Part shown: piece after piece, positions 30,806-42,763 of the stretch | Numbering within the stretch: position 1 is the stretch's first letter | Layout: every line of letters begins with the position of its first letter | Assembly: GCA_013365365.1 (NCBI GenBank) | Contig: JABVXU010000063.1 | Location: forward strand, 124,001-188,000 | Source: Cruorifilaria tuberocauda | Lineage: Eukaryota; Nematoda; Chromadorea; Rhabditida; Onchocercidae | Length of the DNA: 64,000 bases | Direction of reading: 5' to 3' | Program-made: the position numbers and the translations under genes | The notes under the pieces: model-generated | Database searches by the model: none | Seen by the model: the letters and a program-made list of their open reading frames with translations, nothing else | What the model was told of the DNA's origin: nothing

Positions 30806-33800
30806 ATGCATATTTATCAGTCTTTCGGAGCTCTCTTTTTTATCATTGGTATCATTTATATAGTTATTCCTCTACAAAAAGCAGACCTATGGACCGAAAC
30901 AGAGCGAATGAGCAACTTGCAACAGGTTTTAGAGCTTCCTGCCTAAAACGGCTATCGTATTATCTTTTTAACACTATTCCAAGACTAGGCGGACGATAAA
31001 GACGAAGTACATTCTGTTATCATTTCTTTTTAACTTATAAAACTCATTATTTGTATTTTCCGTTTTGCAGTGGCGTACTTTATGCGCTCGATATACAGTT
31101 TCGCTAGCTTACATGAAAGATTCAAATGCCCCTATTACAGTTTTTGCACCTGTTAATGATGTCTTTATCTATAATCCAAATATCCGTGCTTTAAGCCAAA
31201 AAGAAGTTCTGAGTCACATTGGTTAGTTTGTCATCAGAATTGAAATTTCTCGAATTAAAATTGATTGCTTGATTCTTCTAATTCGAATTTAATTAAAATG
31301 ATATCAGACTGTGGTATAGTTGCAAAGAGAGCGAAAGCATTCTGCATCCATTCATGGTCTGGAAAACATTTTGTACTCATTTCGAACCATTTTCCATTTT
31401 AGTGGATACACAAGTTTATGAGCTTGGCGAAAACCGAAAATGGGATAAGCAGACACTTATCCGGAGTACAGTCAGTAGCGGATACATGTACATAACACAA
31501 TTTGTAAATAATCCCGGAAATTATGTACGTCTTGTAATATTTAACTCTAAGTGAGCTTTGTTTAAGTTTCATATTTACCTATTATTTCTCTTTCATTGCT
31601 GAAAGAGTAGATGGTATTAAACTATTTTCTTTTTAATTATTTATGTCTCCACTAAATTTCACTCTTCATTTATTTCAAGCAAATTTTTTATCTGAATTTT
31701 AGTCCTACTTTGCAAATAATGGGATGCTTTGTAATCATGCTACTAACGAATGGGGTATCATTAGCGGTCAGCAATATCTGTTCAAAATCTGTACACCAAT
31801 TGGGTATCGACCATATCCGGGAACCGCACTTTCTTTCCTAAGAGATAAAGAAAAGATGGCTTTCTTTGATCTACCCTATAATAACCACGACCTCAGGTAA
31901 CACATTTGAATAAAAATTAATTAGTCATAACAATGCAGAAGAAATTGCTAAAGCACATAACAAATGAAAATTCGGTGCTTTCGTGCATTTCTTTCTCTAT
32001 TTTAAAAATGGAGGCTTTTAGACTTATTTCAGTGAGCTGCGGGATGTGCTCGATCGTGTACCAGATGTTGCGTTAGCAATTTTTGGCAGTTCGGCGTGGA
32101 ATGGCTTTCATACTTTCTTTTTACCTACAAATCAGGCATTTTTGAGGGTGTGTGGCAGCATTTTTTGAATAAAAAACTACAAACGTATTTGTAGACGTAA
32201 TGTACCTTTTGCAGACTACTGCACAATGCAATTGTTTATTTAAATTTTAAATAACACTCATTTCGAATACAAAAAAATATGGAGCAAGGATATTCCTTTC
32301 TGTAACAAGAGAAATGCTTAAAATTTAAGCAATAAAATTGTATTTTATCATTATAGATCTGTTCTTTCAGTTTCCTGAAGTGATCTTTGTGATAAAGCTA
32401 ATTAATAGTATTCGTCTTCAGATTCTGCTCTTATGTTAAGAGGTTTAAGGTTTACAGGTAATAGATCGCAATCGCATAGACCGCGAAGTATTACTAGCTC
32501 ATGTAACGGGTATAAATCGAGTACTCTTTACTTATCCGTGGCTTTACGATCGAGGTATACACTATTATCCGTCGATACGTTTTTCCGCTAATGTTATTGA
32601 GGATAATTATGATTTAAGATTATGTATGCGGAATATTACCAATCATCGAACTGGACGATGGGATCGTAAGTAACATAAATTTTTTCATTTTATGATTGAG
32701 AAATTCCGATAGGATCAGCCTTAGTAAATAATTCCTGTTTTCAAGCTGTCATTTACTTACACTTTTGGACATTTATGGCATTCTCCGACATATAGATGTT
32801 ACTGATTATGATAATTAAAATATCTCATAAAAGACAATTCTCAATAACAGTATCTAGAAGTGACTGGGTAAACTACACAATAAAATTGCAATTCATTCAC
32901 TTTAACTTCTGTTCAATTGCATATTGACAGTTTACGCGGTCTCTGAAGTGCATGAACGATATGGACAATTTCGTCGTGGTTCAGTTTGGGCTAAAGTTGT
33001 GGTACCAAATATTCCAGTTCAGAATGGTGTAGTCCATATTATTGATAATGTTCTTGGTATCGTTAGCAATACCATCGATCAGGTCTTTCTTTTATATAAC
33101 ATTTCAAATATCAAATGAATTGTTGCTCGTCCTTCTTTTCTATCTCTTCCAATGACCAACTTGACAATGAGCAATCAAAAATTCCTAGACGTTCTAAAAG
33201 TTATATGAGTTTGATAATGAAAGCTAGTTCTGATTATCGGAATTGAAACAGTTTAATTACTCAAAAAAAAAAAAAAAAACTCCATATTTTCTGCATTCTT
33301 TCTATTCTTCAGCTCATTATGGATAACAGTCGTTGCACGACTTTAGTTCGTTATATAAGTATGGTTGGACAAATAGTCCGCAGTTATTTCTCGGCAACGG
33401 GTGGTATGGTGACATTTTTTGCGCCGTACAATGAAGCATTCGAAAGGATCCCTGAATATATCGAAAGAAGACTTCTGAGAGATCGGATCTGGCTTGAAAA
33501 GGTCTCACTTCAAGCACTCGATATATTTTCTATTTTTCAAATATGTATTATATTAAGAGAAGTTTATAATACTGTTATGATAGTGTTGAATGTCTTGCTT
33601 TTTTATATTTGTATTTCATCATATTTCATAAAATTGAAATTCCGATGAAAATTTGTAATTACAGATTCTTAAACTTCATATAGTTCCTAATAAGGAGTTA
33701 ACTAGTAATGAAATCGCTAATGAAACAATTGTAAACACAGTAGATAACATCCATCAACTATATTTCATCCGAGGCGAGTGGCCCAGAAATAATATCAGTA

Positions 33801-34921
33801 AGTAATTTGTATGTCAAATCTGCAAATAAACATAACATTTGCTAATAATTTTTTCTAATTCATCATTTATTCAATAGATTACATTTCATTACTTATCATA
33901 TTTCAGCATATTATGTTATTGGTGGTGGCGTACGAGCGGCAATTATGATGGATAATGTCGCAGCTGTGAATGGTATCGTGCATTACATCGATCGTGTACT
34001 TGGAGTACCATACCAAACGTTGTATGATGTTATACGAAATGACTCCAAACTTCAGTAAGTACCAATTATGATTAATCGTATTTTTTAAAAAACACTCGAT
34101 TTCTTTAGGACATCTTATTCAATGCTTGAAAACCTGCAACTGCGTTATTCCTTGGATCCGTGGCAAGTTCTAACACCACAACAAAATTTCACATTTTTCG
34201 TGCCAACTAATGAAGCTTGGGATAAGGTATCGCTCATGTTGTGCATTCTTTACATTAACTTTAATGTTTATTGTGTTTCCAATTTATTCCTCATTTACCT
34301 TCCTTTTTCCAGTCACTCTTCCACTATTCTACTGCAATACAAATTGATCTCTGCAGGTATCAACTTCACAGAAATACAAAATGATGGATGGTAAGCATTG
34401 GTTAGCGTTGCAGTACGTCCTTAAGCGACATATTATTCAAGGCCTTGCACTTATGTACACTGATTTAAGGGAGCGAACTTACGTGGCGATGAACGATGAA
34501 AAAGTGGTGATACGTCGAAGAGGAAATTGTTCGCCCAATTAATTGCTTAGAAAAATAATTAGAATAGCCTAAAAGCATATTGTGTCTTACAAGATAAGCA
34601 CTTTGGCAATAAATCTTAGGTGTGACATGACGAGTTTTCATCAATATATTAATGGCTTAAATTAAGCTACCAGAGATATTTTAAAAACTTTTATCCTCTA
34701 AACACATAAGACTTTTTACAGTTTTCGAACTTTATTGGCCTCGTGGTAACCGTGTTGCACGTATAATTCCGGGAGGCGAAAAAGCCGGCATCAATGGTTT
34801 TATACATATGATCGATAACGTACTGATCTACGAGAGCGATCTAGAAGCTTTGGCTTGTTCGACACTAAACTTAGCACATTTTTTGCTAATCTTACTTTTG
34901 ATGTACATTATCTTCCTTTAA
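30806..34921 (+). CDS. secreted/surface protein with four fasciclin (FAS1) domains
   Basis: Exons 30806-30925, 31071-31221, 31403-31524, 31703-31896, 32033-32147, 32458-32665, 32931-33082, 33313-33501, 33665-33797, 33907-34054, 34109-34226, 34357-34528 and 34722-34921 give 673 residues. Exon 1 is a signal peptide (MHIYQSFGALFFIIGIIYIV). Four FAS1 repeats follow at about 41-195, 196-354, 355-510 and 511-655. Each begins with the TxFxPxNxAF-type box (ITVFAPVNDVF, TFFLPTNQAF, VTFFAPYNEAF, FTFFVPTNEAW), and three end in NGxxHxIDxVL (VQNGVVHIIDNVL, VNGIVHYIDRVL, INGFIHMIDNVL). The first repeat is the most diverged at its end. The C-terminus LAHFLLILLLMYIIFL is hydrophobic, either a GPI signal or a membrane anchor. 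FAS1 proteins (fasciclin-1, TGFBI, periostin) mediate cell and matrix adhesion. The donor after exon 12 (gttcgc) is weak but is the only in-frame join I found. Confidence 0.88.
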
Positions 34922-35979
34922 TGTTAGTTCAAAGGAAGATGTTGTATCTGCTATAACGTGATGCATGGAGTTACTCAACTTTACGACTACGTAAATGGAC
35001 ATTCCAGTTTGCATGCTGTCGATATTACGATGTGACTGTCCAGCCGTAGTTGAAATTCCGAATTATAGTATCCCATGAATTATCAAATTGAATCATTAAA
35101 ATTCCACAGCATGAGATTATTTGTTATTTGTATAATTTTGGCTTCATCTTTCCTTTCTACTCATAATTATGAGAATTATAACATTTTGGCGAGCTGTTTT
35201 TATTTCACTTGTGATGATAAACTGGTTAAACTCATTAAACGAATGAAAAATCAAATTAATTTCGTAGTAAATAGCAAACATTCTTTTAGAAAAATTTTTA
35301 GAAAGAACCAATTTTATGGTGACTGCAAATTTATTTTTAGATTCCATTTTGCTTTGAAAATATCTTGATTTAGAATCGATATGTTGACTTCAGCCTTTTT
35401 CTATAAATTAAGCAAGGGTTACTGTCTCATGAAAAATAAAACTGAATTACTGAGTTAATGTCATCGGTTTGTGATCAAGAATGCATTGTATTTGTTATTG
35501 TATTTACATTGTCCTGCACAATCTGGCACTTAAATGATTCCAAACATTTAAAAAAAAGGTCTAATTTTTGAGCCATTGTTGCATTCTTAATTATCAGATT
35601 ATTTGATGATCTATAAAAAGAATCAGTCGATGATTACTTTATATTTGAATATCGTCTGTTTAAATCCTAAGATGCAGAAAAAGTTTATGCTGATTTCATT
35701 ATCACGGAATGTGTTCTTGAAATAATATTTTCCATCAGAAATGTACTTCTTCTGCGGGAATTTTTCATCTGTCAAATATTTCGTTGGTCGCAAGAATAAA
35801 CTTCATTCTCGATTTGATCCGCATTGATGGCAGGACAGAAGAAAAGAAAGGAGATGAAAATTTCACCGTTTCTTTTTCCCATATCCATATCTTATCACCC
35901 TTCCTATTTTTCTCTTTTTTTTTTGCCAACGGACAAATTTTGCTTTCATTTTGTATGAATCGACATCAATTCATATCAC
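34922..35979. other. intergenic region, no gene seen
   Basis: Lies between two plus-strand genes and should hold the FAS1 3' UTR (an AATAAA is at 35435-35440) and the astacin promoter. Open frames 35075-35368 and 35784-36041 lack splice or family support. Confidence 0.45.
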
Positions 35980-35981
35980 AG
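35974..35981 (+). promoter_or_regulatory. likely spliced-leader trans-splice acceptor of the astacin gene
   Basis: tatcacag ends 5 nt before the ATG at 35987. The first exon needs no upstream cis-exon, so an SL acceptor is inferred. Confidence 0.45.
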
Positions 35982-35986
35982 TCAAA

Positions 35987-38900
35987 ATGGCTGTCGTCAG
36001 AATTTTCTCCGGAAATTTCCACTTTACATTACAAATTATAATACTCATTTTAACAAATTATGATATAACCAAGGCTGAAGGTATCAAACAAGTAAGCTTT
36101 TCATTCTTTTATCGCTTTAATATCATTGTAGAAAGGCTGAAATCTTCTAAACGAGAAAAAAAATGAATGAATAAATGAATTCATGAAAATATTAGGAAAA
36201 TTTTTTCCTTAATCATTCTCACATCATTATAATCAGTCTTTTGCCTTACTTTCGAGCCTATTAATATTTTCCTGCCATATTACATGGCATAATTCCATTT
36301 TCCACTGATATCATATGAAAGGCAAATTATCAATCAGCCATATTTCGAAATAAATTTCTTCAACTTCCCACTTCGAAGCATTGTTCTTTTGCATATCGTA
36401 ATGCTGAATTCTTTTTTTTTGGTGATTATAAATAATTTGCTAATGAACAGACTAAATAGTTTTGTTCTATGTAACCTGATCCTTTATTTATCAACGGCTC
36501 TTTCATGCTCTCCTTATTTTCTTGATGACGGATTGGCTAAAATCGATGAAATGTAAAAAATAAAGAGAAATAAAATTAAACAGATCAAGTGGAAATTGAA
36601 CATATCATTGAATAATGAAAGGATTTAATGTACGCTTCTAATAGTTGAAGCATAAGCGAAAGCATTAAAAAATAGGTTTTCGTTTGTATTACTGCACAAA
36701 TGTAGCTTATATCTCACGTTTGATTTTTTATATTACCATTTACGTTTTGATTTCATAAATTTTGCATACATTCTTAAGTTTTTATCTGTGCAAGCTAAAA
36801 CATATCGGTAAAAGTGCTGAAGAATTTATTGAAAAAATAGATAAATGATAGGAGTTTCTTTTCTGTCTTTTTTTTCGTTTCATTACAAAAATTTCAAAAA
36901 TATATGAAACAGTTATAGGAATTACGAAAGCATTTTGCTTACGATGATAAGCATATCAATGTTGTGAGCTCATTATTATTACAAATGAAAGAAATTGCAC
37001 ATAGTCAAGCCTATGGAAATCGTGTATTCAGCCGTGATGTAAGTTTGAATATACTGAAGAATTTAAATTATTTCAAATATTCCATTAGTCTTTGTTTGCG
37101 ACTAAAAATTAACAGTAAGTTGAAATTATCAGAAAAAGATATGACAACTTTGGGATTCATTTCAGATTAATTTTGAAATAAAAGATAACTGATATTTCAA
37201 TCAAGAGTATCAGTAATACAATATTCATTCAATTTAATTCTGTTACAGAGTGCTGTTGATAGCCAGAAAGATGTTTCAATTAGTACAGAACAACCAAAAA
37301 CAACCAGTAAATTAACACCATATCTCTTTGAAGGTTTAATATTTGGACAGTAAAATTAGAATTAAAAGTAATTTTTACAATTTTGAGTTATTCTAATTCT
37401 GAATATAAATTTCTATATATCATCGATTCCAGGTGATGTATTCCTTTCAACAAAACAAGCAATGACTATATTGAATTCATTGGCCGATAAACATAGTACA
37501 AATAAAAAAATGAAACAACGTATTGCACACGATGCTCCATTGTATTTATTTCGAGGAGCATTTCAAAAAGAGAAACGTTTCAGTAGCGATCCTGAAGCTA
37601 AATGGTTACAATTTCCAATAAAGTATCGATTTGATGATACACTTGGTTAGTCGATGAAAATTTAATCAAAAATCAATTTCCCATCATGAATTTAATTAAA
37701 ATTTATAGGGAAAAGAAAATTATTTTCAATAATATATTATTCAAATTAGTTTATCATTTGAGATATTCTGCAAATCAGCCAAATTTTAAAAGCTCTGGAA
37801 ATATGGCAAAGTAATACATGTATTACATTTGAGAATGATCAGGAAGCTAGCGGTGATTATCTCGAATTCTTTGGAGGTGATGGGTAAGTGTACTTTAATT
37901 CAGCTAATATAAATAAGGAATGATTTTTTACAAGTTGAAAGATGAAATTTTAACGATATTATTGAGATTATGTAGGATTTATTTTAGATGTTATTCGATG
38001 ATTGGTCGTTTCGGAGGTAGACAAGGAATATCCATCGGTAAAGGTTGTGAAAGGGTAAGATTTCATTTGGGTCATTTGATGACCTTTACTTTTTAGTTAA
38101 TGCTCCAAATTATTTGAAGTGATCAAATATCTTTTAAAAAATTCTTAGTGATGTTGCTAAGATTATTAAGAATTGAGATATTTTTGCTAAATGAAATTTA
38201 CCTCTAAATTTATTGCATTTTAGATAGGTATCATAATACATGAACTTGGCCACACACTAGGCTTATGGCATGAACAATCCAGGCCTGATGCGGAGAAATA
38301 TATTACGGTAGTGAAGGATTATATAATACCGTCTTATATTAGCGAATTTTTGAAACGGAGTGAAAATGAAATTACTACTTTTGATGTGCCATACGATCTT
38401 GGTTCTATCATGCATTATGGTTCTACAGCATTTAGCGTGGATCAGAAAAGCAAGACACTTCTAACAAGGTAATTTCATTAATAAATTATTCCATTAACTT
38501 GCAAAATTTTCCGAAAATTTTTTGAAATACGGCCTATTACAGGGATCCATTCTATCAAATGACAATCGGCCAGAGAGATTCACTATCCTTCTACGATATC
38601 AAATTGATCAATGAAGCTTACTGCAAAGGTACCTCTATTTATGCTTTCATTTGAAATTTAAATTAGAATTTAAACTATGCAAAAATTGCTATGTGGATTC
38701 AGATTTAAATCTTAACGATTTCATTTCGTAGGCCATTGTAAAGAAAAAGATGAGTGCAGAAATGGTGGCTATCTGAATCCAAGTGATTGCAAAAGTTGCT
38801 TTTGTCCGAGTGGTTTTGGTGGTTCAAAGTGCGAGACGCATGATCCTGGTGATTGTAAGTTTTAAATATATTTTAAATGAAACAGCTTTTTTATATCACA

Positions 38901-40973
38901 TAAAGTACAATCAGTCGTAACAATATCATCCAACCATGAAGTTATCAATTGATTTTAACTTGAAAGTCTTAACCATCCTTTGCATCTCTATAGATTTATA
39001 TTATTTCTGAAGCTGAAAAGTTGTTTTTTATTATCAGTAAATGGATTAATATAGTTTTTACGTTTCGCTTTGTTACTTCACCAAAATGCTTTAGCAGAAT
39101 GCTTCAGCGAATAGCAGATGCGGTGGGACGTTGAAAGCTGAAACTGATTGGCAGCAGATTATGTCACCAGGATATCCCGATGGATATCCTACGAATATCA
39201 CATGCAGTTGGCTTATCAAAACCAATAAAAGTTGGTGAATTTTTTTAATCCAAGAGCTGAAAACAAAAAATGACTTTTGAGATTTATATTTGTATTTTTC
39301 TAGTTTTTGTTAGTGATTTTATTTTATCATTTAAGTTTCAGAAGAAAGAATCGAAATCAGTTTCGAAGATGATTTTGGCATCTTTTGCTCTACTACTTGT
39401 GTTGATTATATTGAATTGAAAATTGGTGATGATATGGCCAATACAGGTTACAGGTATTACTATGGATATTTCTTTATACCAATTTTTAAGCATTCAAAAA
39501 TAGCAAATATTATTTTCAATCTTTTTTGAATCCAATATCTTAGTGGATTCATATAGACTTACGGATATATCGATCATCAGCTAGTTTTGTATACATAACC
39601 ACAACATCTCCACCCATATCATTCTTGTTTATTTGCAGATGAAAAGATTAATTTTATTTAATTCATTTATAATTAGATTAGAAAAACAATAAACATGAAT
39701 AAATGAGAAATAAAGAAGGAAATAAAAAGTAGAGATGAACCTCCAGGATATGTTGCTACGATAAACCAGCGGATTCATTAATTTCTGCAATGCATCAAGC
39801 TGTTATCATATTTCGAGCAACAATAGCAGAAGATATCGGTTTCAAGCTTAAACTCCGAAAAAGTTCGTACTTATAATCTCTAAAATCAAATTTGATAATA
39901 ATATCTGAAATCTGTTATCATTTTCTCCATCTTTTAGCGACGGAACCAGCTCGAACAACTCCTGCATTACTCAAAACGACAACCACAGGTATGACAATTT
40001 CACTAACTTATTATTTGATTTGAATTATGACAATTTTACTTTAAAAAGTCGTTCTTCATAGCAAGATATCATTAGAACGAATGCTTATTACTGAAAAATC
40101 ATATATTTTTCTATAAAATTGTTGGTAAAATAATTGCTTAGTTTCAATTTTTCACTTTGAAATTTAAAGTAAACCACAAATTTATCATATAGCATTGTTT
40201 ACGACGGGCAAAAAACTCTTTACGGGAATTTCTTGCTCGTGGAGAAAAAGAGTTTTTCAGAAAATTTAGTACAAATTTTAGCTCCTCGTACAACGATAGC
40301 TGGAGAGAATATCTGGTCCGAATGGGGCGACTGGTCACAATGTTCACGGTCATGTGGTGCTTGTGGTATACAATCTAGGAATCGAGTGTGCAAAACTGCC
40401 CAATGCAGGTTTCATTTTTGTTCTTTATCACTAATTTTTTAATGATATGATATGTTGTATCTCATTTATAGAAGAAAATTAATTTCAGCGGTAAAGGCCA
40501 AGAATTCTCAACATGTAACTTACAAGCATGTCCAATTGATGCCAAATGTGATAAAATTAAATTCAAAAACCGAATATGTGCTGATGGCGACATGTGTAAC
40601 AAGTATAATCCATTTTTATTTGTTGGTGATAATGTTAATAATAGCAAAAGTGATAAAAATGGAATCATGACTGAAACGTGAAATTATGGATGGCAATGAT
40701 AATGATAACCAAATAATTAATCAGTCTTATTTTTACCAATATTTCATTGCACTGATGTTATAAAGTTTGGTAAGTTAATTAAAACAGTTTTTCCCCTTTC
40801 TTACAAGTTCTTTCACACATAGTAACATGTAAGTTTGTTTCTTTACCTAAAATTTAACTTTCAGACTTGGAGATCTACTAACAAGTTGCAGTCGACCAAG
40901 CTGTTGTCCGCCATTTCAGAATGTCAATGGCAAATGCCAAAGTGACCAACCTGTTTTGATTTCATTTACATAA
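35987..40973 (+). CDS. astacin metalloprotease with EGF, CUB and TSP1 domains (nematode NAS subgroup V)
   Basis: Sixteen exons: 35987-36091, 36919-37038, 37249-37333, 37433-37645, 37763-37883, 37988-38054, 38224-38468, 38543-38628, 38732-38854, 39108-39230, 39342-39453, 39747-39862, 39938-39988, 40282-40408, 40489-40602 and 40865-40973; 638 residues. Signal peptide at the N-terminus. The prodomain has the FEGD aspartate switch (102-105) and a furin-type KEKR (149-152). The catalytic domain has zinc motif HELGHTLGLWHE (243-254) and Met-turn SIMHYG (298-303). It is followed by an EGF-like module (about 348-388), a CUB domain (about 389-516), a Thr/Pro linker, a thrombospondin type 1 repeat with WSEWGDWSQCSRSCG, and a Cys-rich end (SCSRPSCCPPF). 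This architecture is that of C. elegans NAS-33 to NAS-37, secreted enzymes for hatching, cuticle collagen processing and ecdysis. The closest member was not determined. The start ATG lies 5 nt after the acceptor-like tatcacag, so trans-splicing is likely. Confidence 0.93.
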
Positions 40974-42763
40974 AATCACTAGCCTGTCTGTTATAAATGT
41001 AATCAATTTCCTTGTCCTTCTGAAAAAAAATTGATCTGAAATTTCTAAATGATAATTTTGTAAATCTATAAAACTGATTGCATATGATTCTTATAAAAAT
41101 TTCTATTTGCAATAGGATTGACTTCAGTTCCTTTTAACAGATTTTGCAAGAAAAATATATAACTTTCTTTTACAAAAAAACGAAAAAAATTGATGAAATG
41201 TGAAGAATTTCTTTGTCAGCAATGCTTTTCCAAATCATAAAATAGACCATAAATTCTAAAATTCTATATTATATCCCTCCTGTACATGTCGCTCATTCTG
41301 TTCTCATTTATCTTTCATAACTGTCATGTTATTTTAATCGAACGACATGTTGGAGATTAAAAAGGAACATAAATTATGGCAATATAATGCATCGAAAAGT
41401 GATATCACTATTTTCAAAAAATAATATACTTATATGAATTGTAGTTTTGTGATAATAACATTAATGATGAATATCTCGTTCATCACCCTTGTACAACAAA
41501 AGATTCCCAAAAGTTCTGAATATGAACCATATGCAGAGTTTAAGTTCTATCTTAATATTATTTATGGAATAACAATAATCAGTATCATTTCTCACGAATG
41601 TTACTTAAATGCTAACAACTTGGGACGATATCTGGGTAAAAGAATTTCAGTTCTTTGGAAAATATTTAAAATGCTTAAAAACTAGAAAGATATGTGGAAA
41701 GAACAGGATTTTCTATTTTAAAGACACAGAAAAACTTGAATAACAAGATTCTGTCTCACTTTTTATTTATTTTAAATTCGCAAAATAATGATAAAATAAT
41801 GATATAAGCAAGAACAAAAAGATATTTGGGGAGAGATGGGGATAAAATAATTCATAAATTTTATACACTATAAAGCAAAATTTAACAATGATAAAAAGCG
41901 CATAAGCTTAGAACGAATTTCGAAAACAGCAACATGATGATACTGATCAAAGCTGATAAGTATAATCAGAACATACTATGACAGTTTCAAGGATGAATTA
42001 ATGAATCATTTTGATTTTATTTCGAATCAAATATGGACTAGGGTTAGTACGATTTCCTTATTTTTTATTCAGCCCTAAAAATACAAGATAGATGGAAAAA
42101 TTTGTCCATCTATCTTGACCGACAACAATCCAAAAATTTTTTCAGTTGAGAAGAAATAATGTTGTATCCTTGAAAAAGTAACAAGCTTTCGAAGCAATGA
42201 GAAAGCAACATAAATTATAATTATTTGATAGCTGTGAGAGTCGTCTGAAAGTTAGAGTTAAAAACAAACTACGTCAAGTCAAAAAATACACAACACGCCA
42301 AAAAGCTGTTATATTCTTTTTTGACTCTCAGTACTTTATATTAGCAATTCTTGAATTTGAAATCTCAATTTAGTGGTTTTTGTGATTTCATAAATTTGAA
42401 TTATAATTGTTCAGATAAAATCCTTCCGAAACAGTTTTGAAAATTTTTTCAACATCGGATAGCTTCATTCTTTTAAAATTTGGATTTTCAATATCATTCG
42501 AAAAATATCTCGAAAAAATAAAGTTTTAGATTTGAAGAATTCAAGAAAAGTCTGAAATTTTTGTATTATGGATATCTGGAAAAACCGCATTTCCAAAATT
42601 ACTTTTATCGGTTTCGGAACTTTTAGCCTACTAAAGCAGAATAGCATAATTAAATGAAATATTGATTATTTGTGGGTGTCACGAATGAGTACGAGATTCT
42701 GATTATTGAAGTGAAAAAGAACTGCATTACTTCAGACGAGATTCTTTGCTTGGGCTAGAGTAG
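40974..42763. other. convergent intergenic region
   Basis: Between the facing 3' ends of the astacin and MAP1 genes. It holds a perfect 13-bp stem hairpin (42084-42117) and otherwise AT-rich sequence. A single open frame at 41434-41685 (83 codons, hydrophobic N-terminus) has no recognised similarity and is not called a gene. Confidence 0.45.
42084..42117. repeat. perfect hairpin, 13-bp stem and 8-nt loop
   Basis: caagatagatgga (42084-42096) is followed after eight bases by its exact reverse complement (42105-42117). There is no T-run next to it like a bacterial terminator, and this is a eukaryotic context; it may be a small foldback element or a structured 3' end. Confidence 0.6.

Noticed and set aside
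41434..41685. 83-codon open frame with a hydrophobic N-terminus
   Set aside because: No splice signals, no recognised similarity, and it lies between convergent 3' ends; such frames occur by chance.
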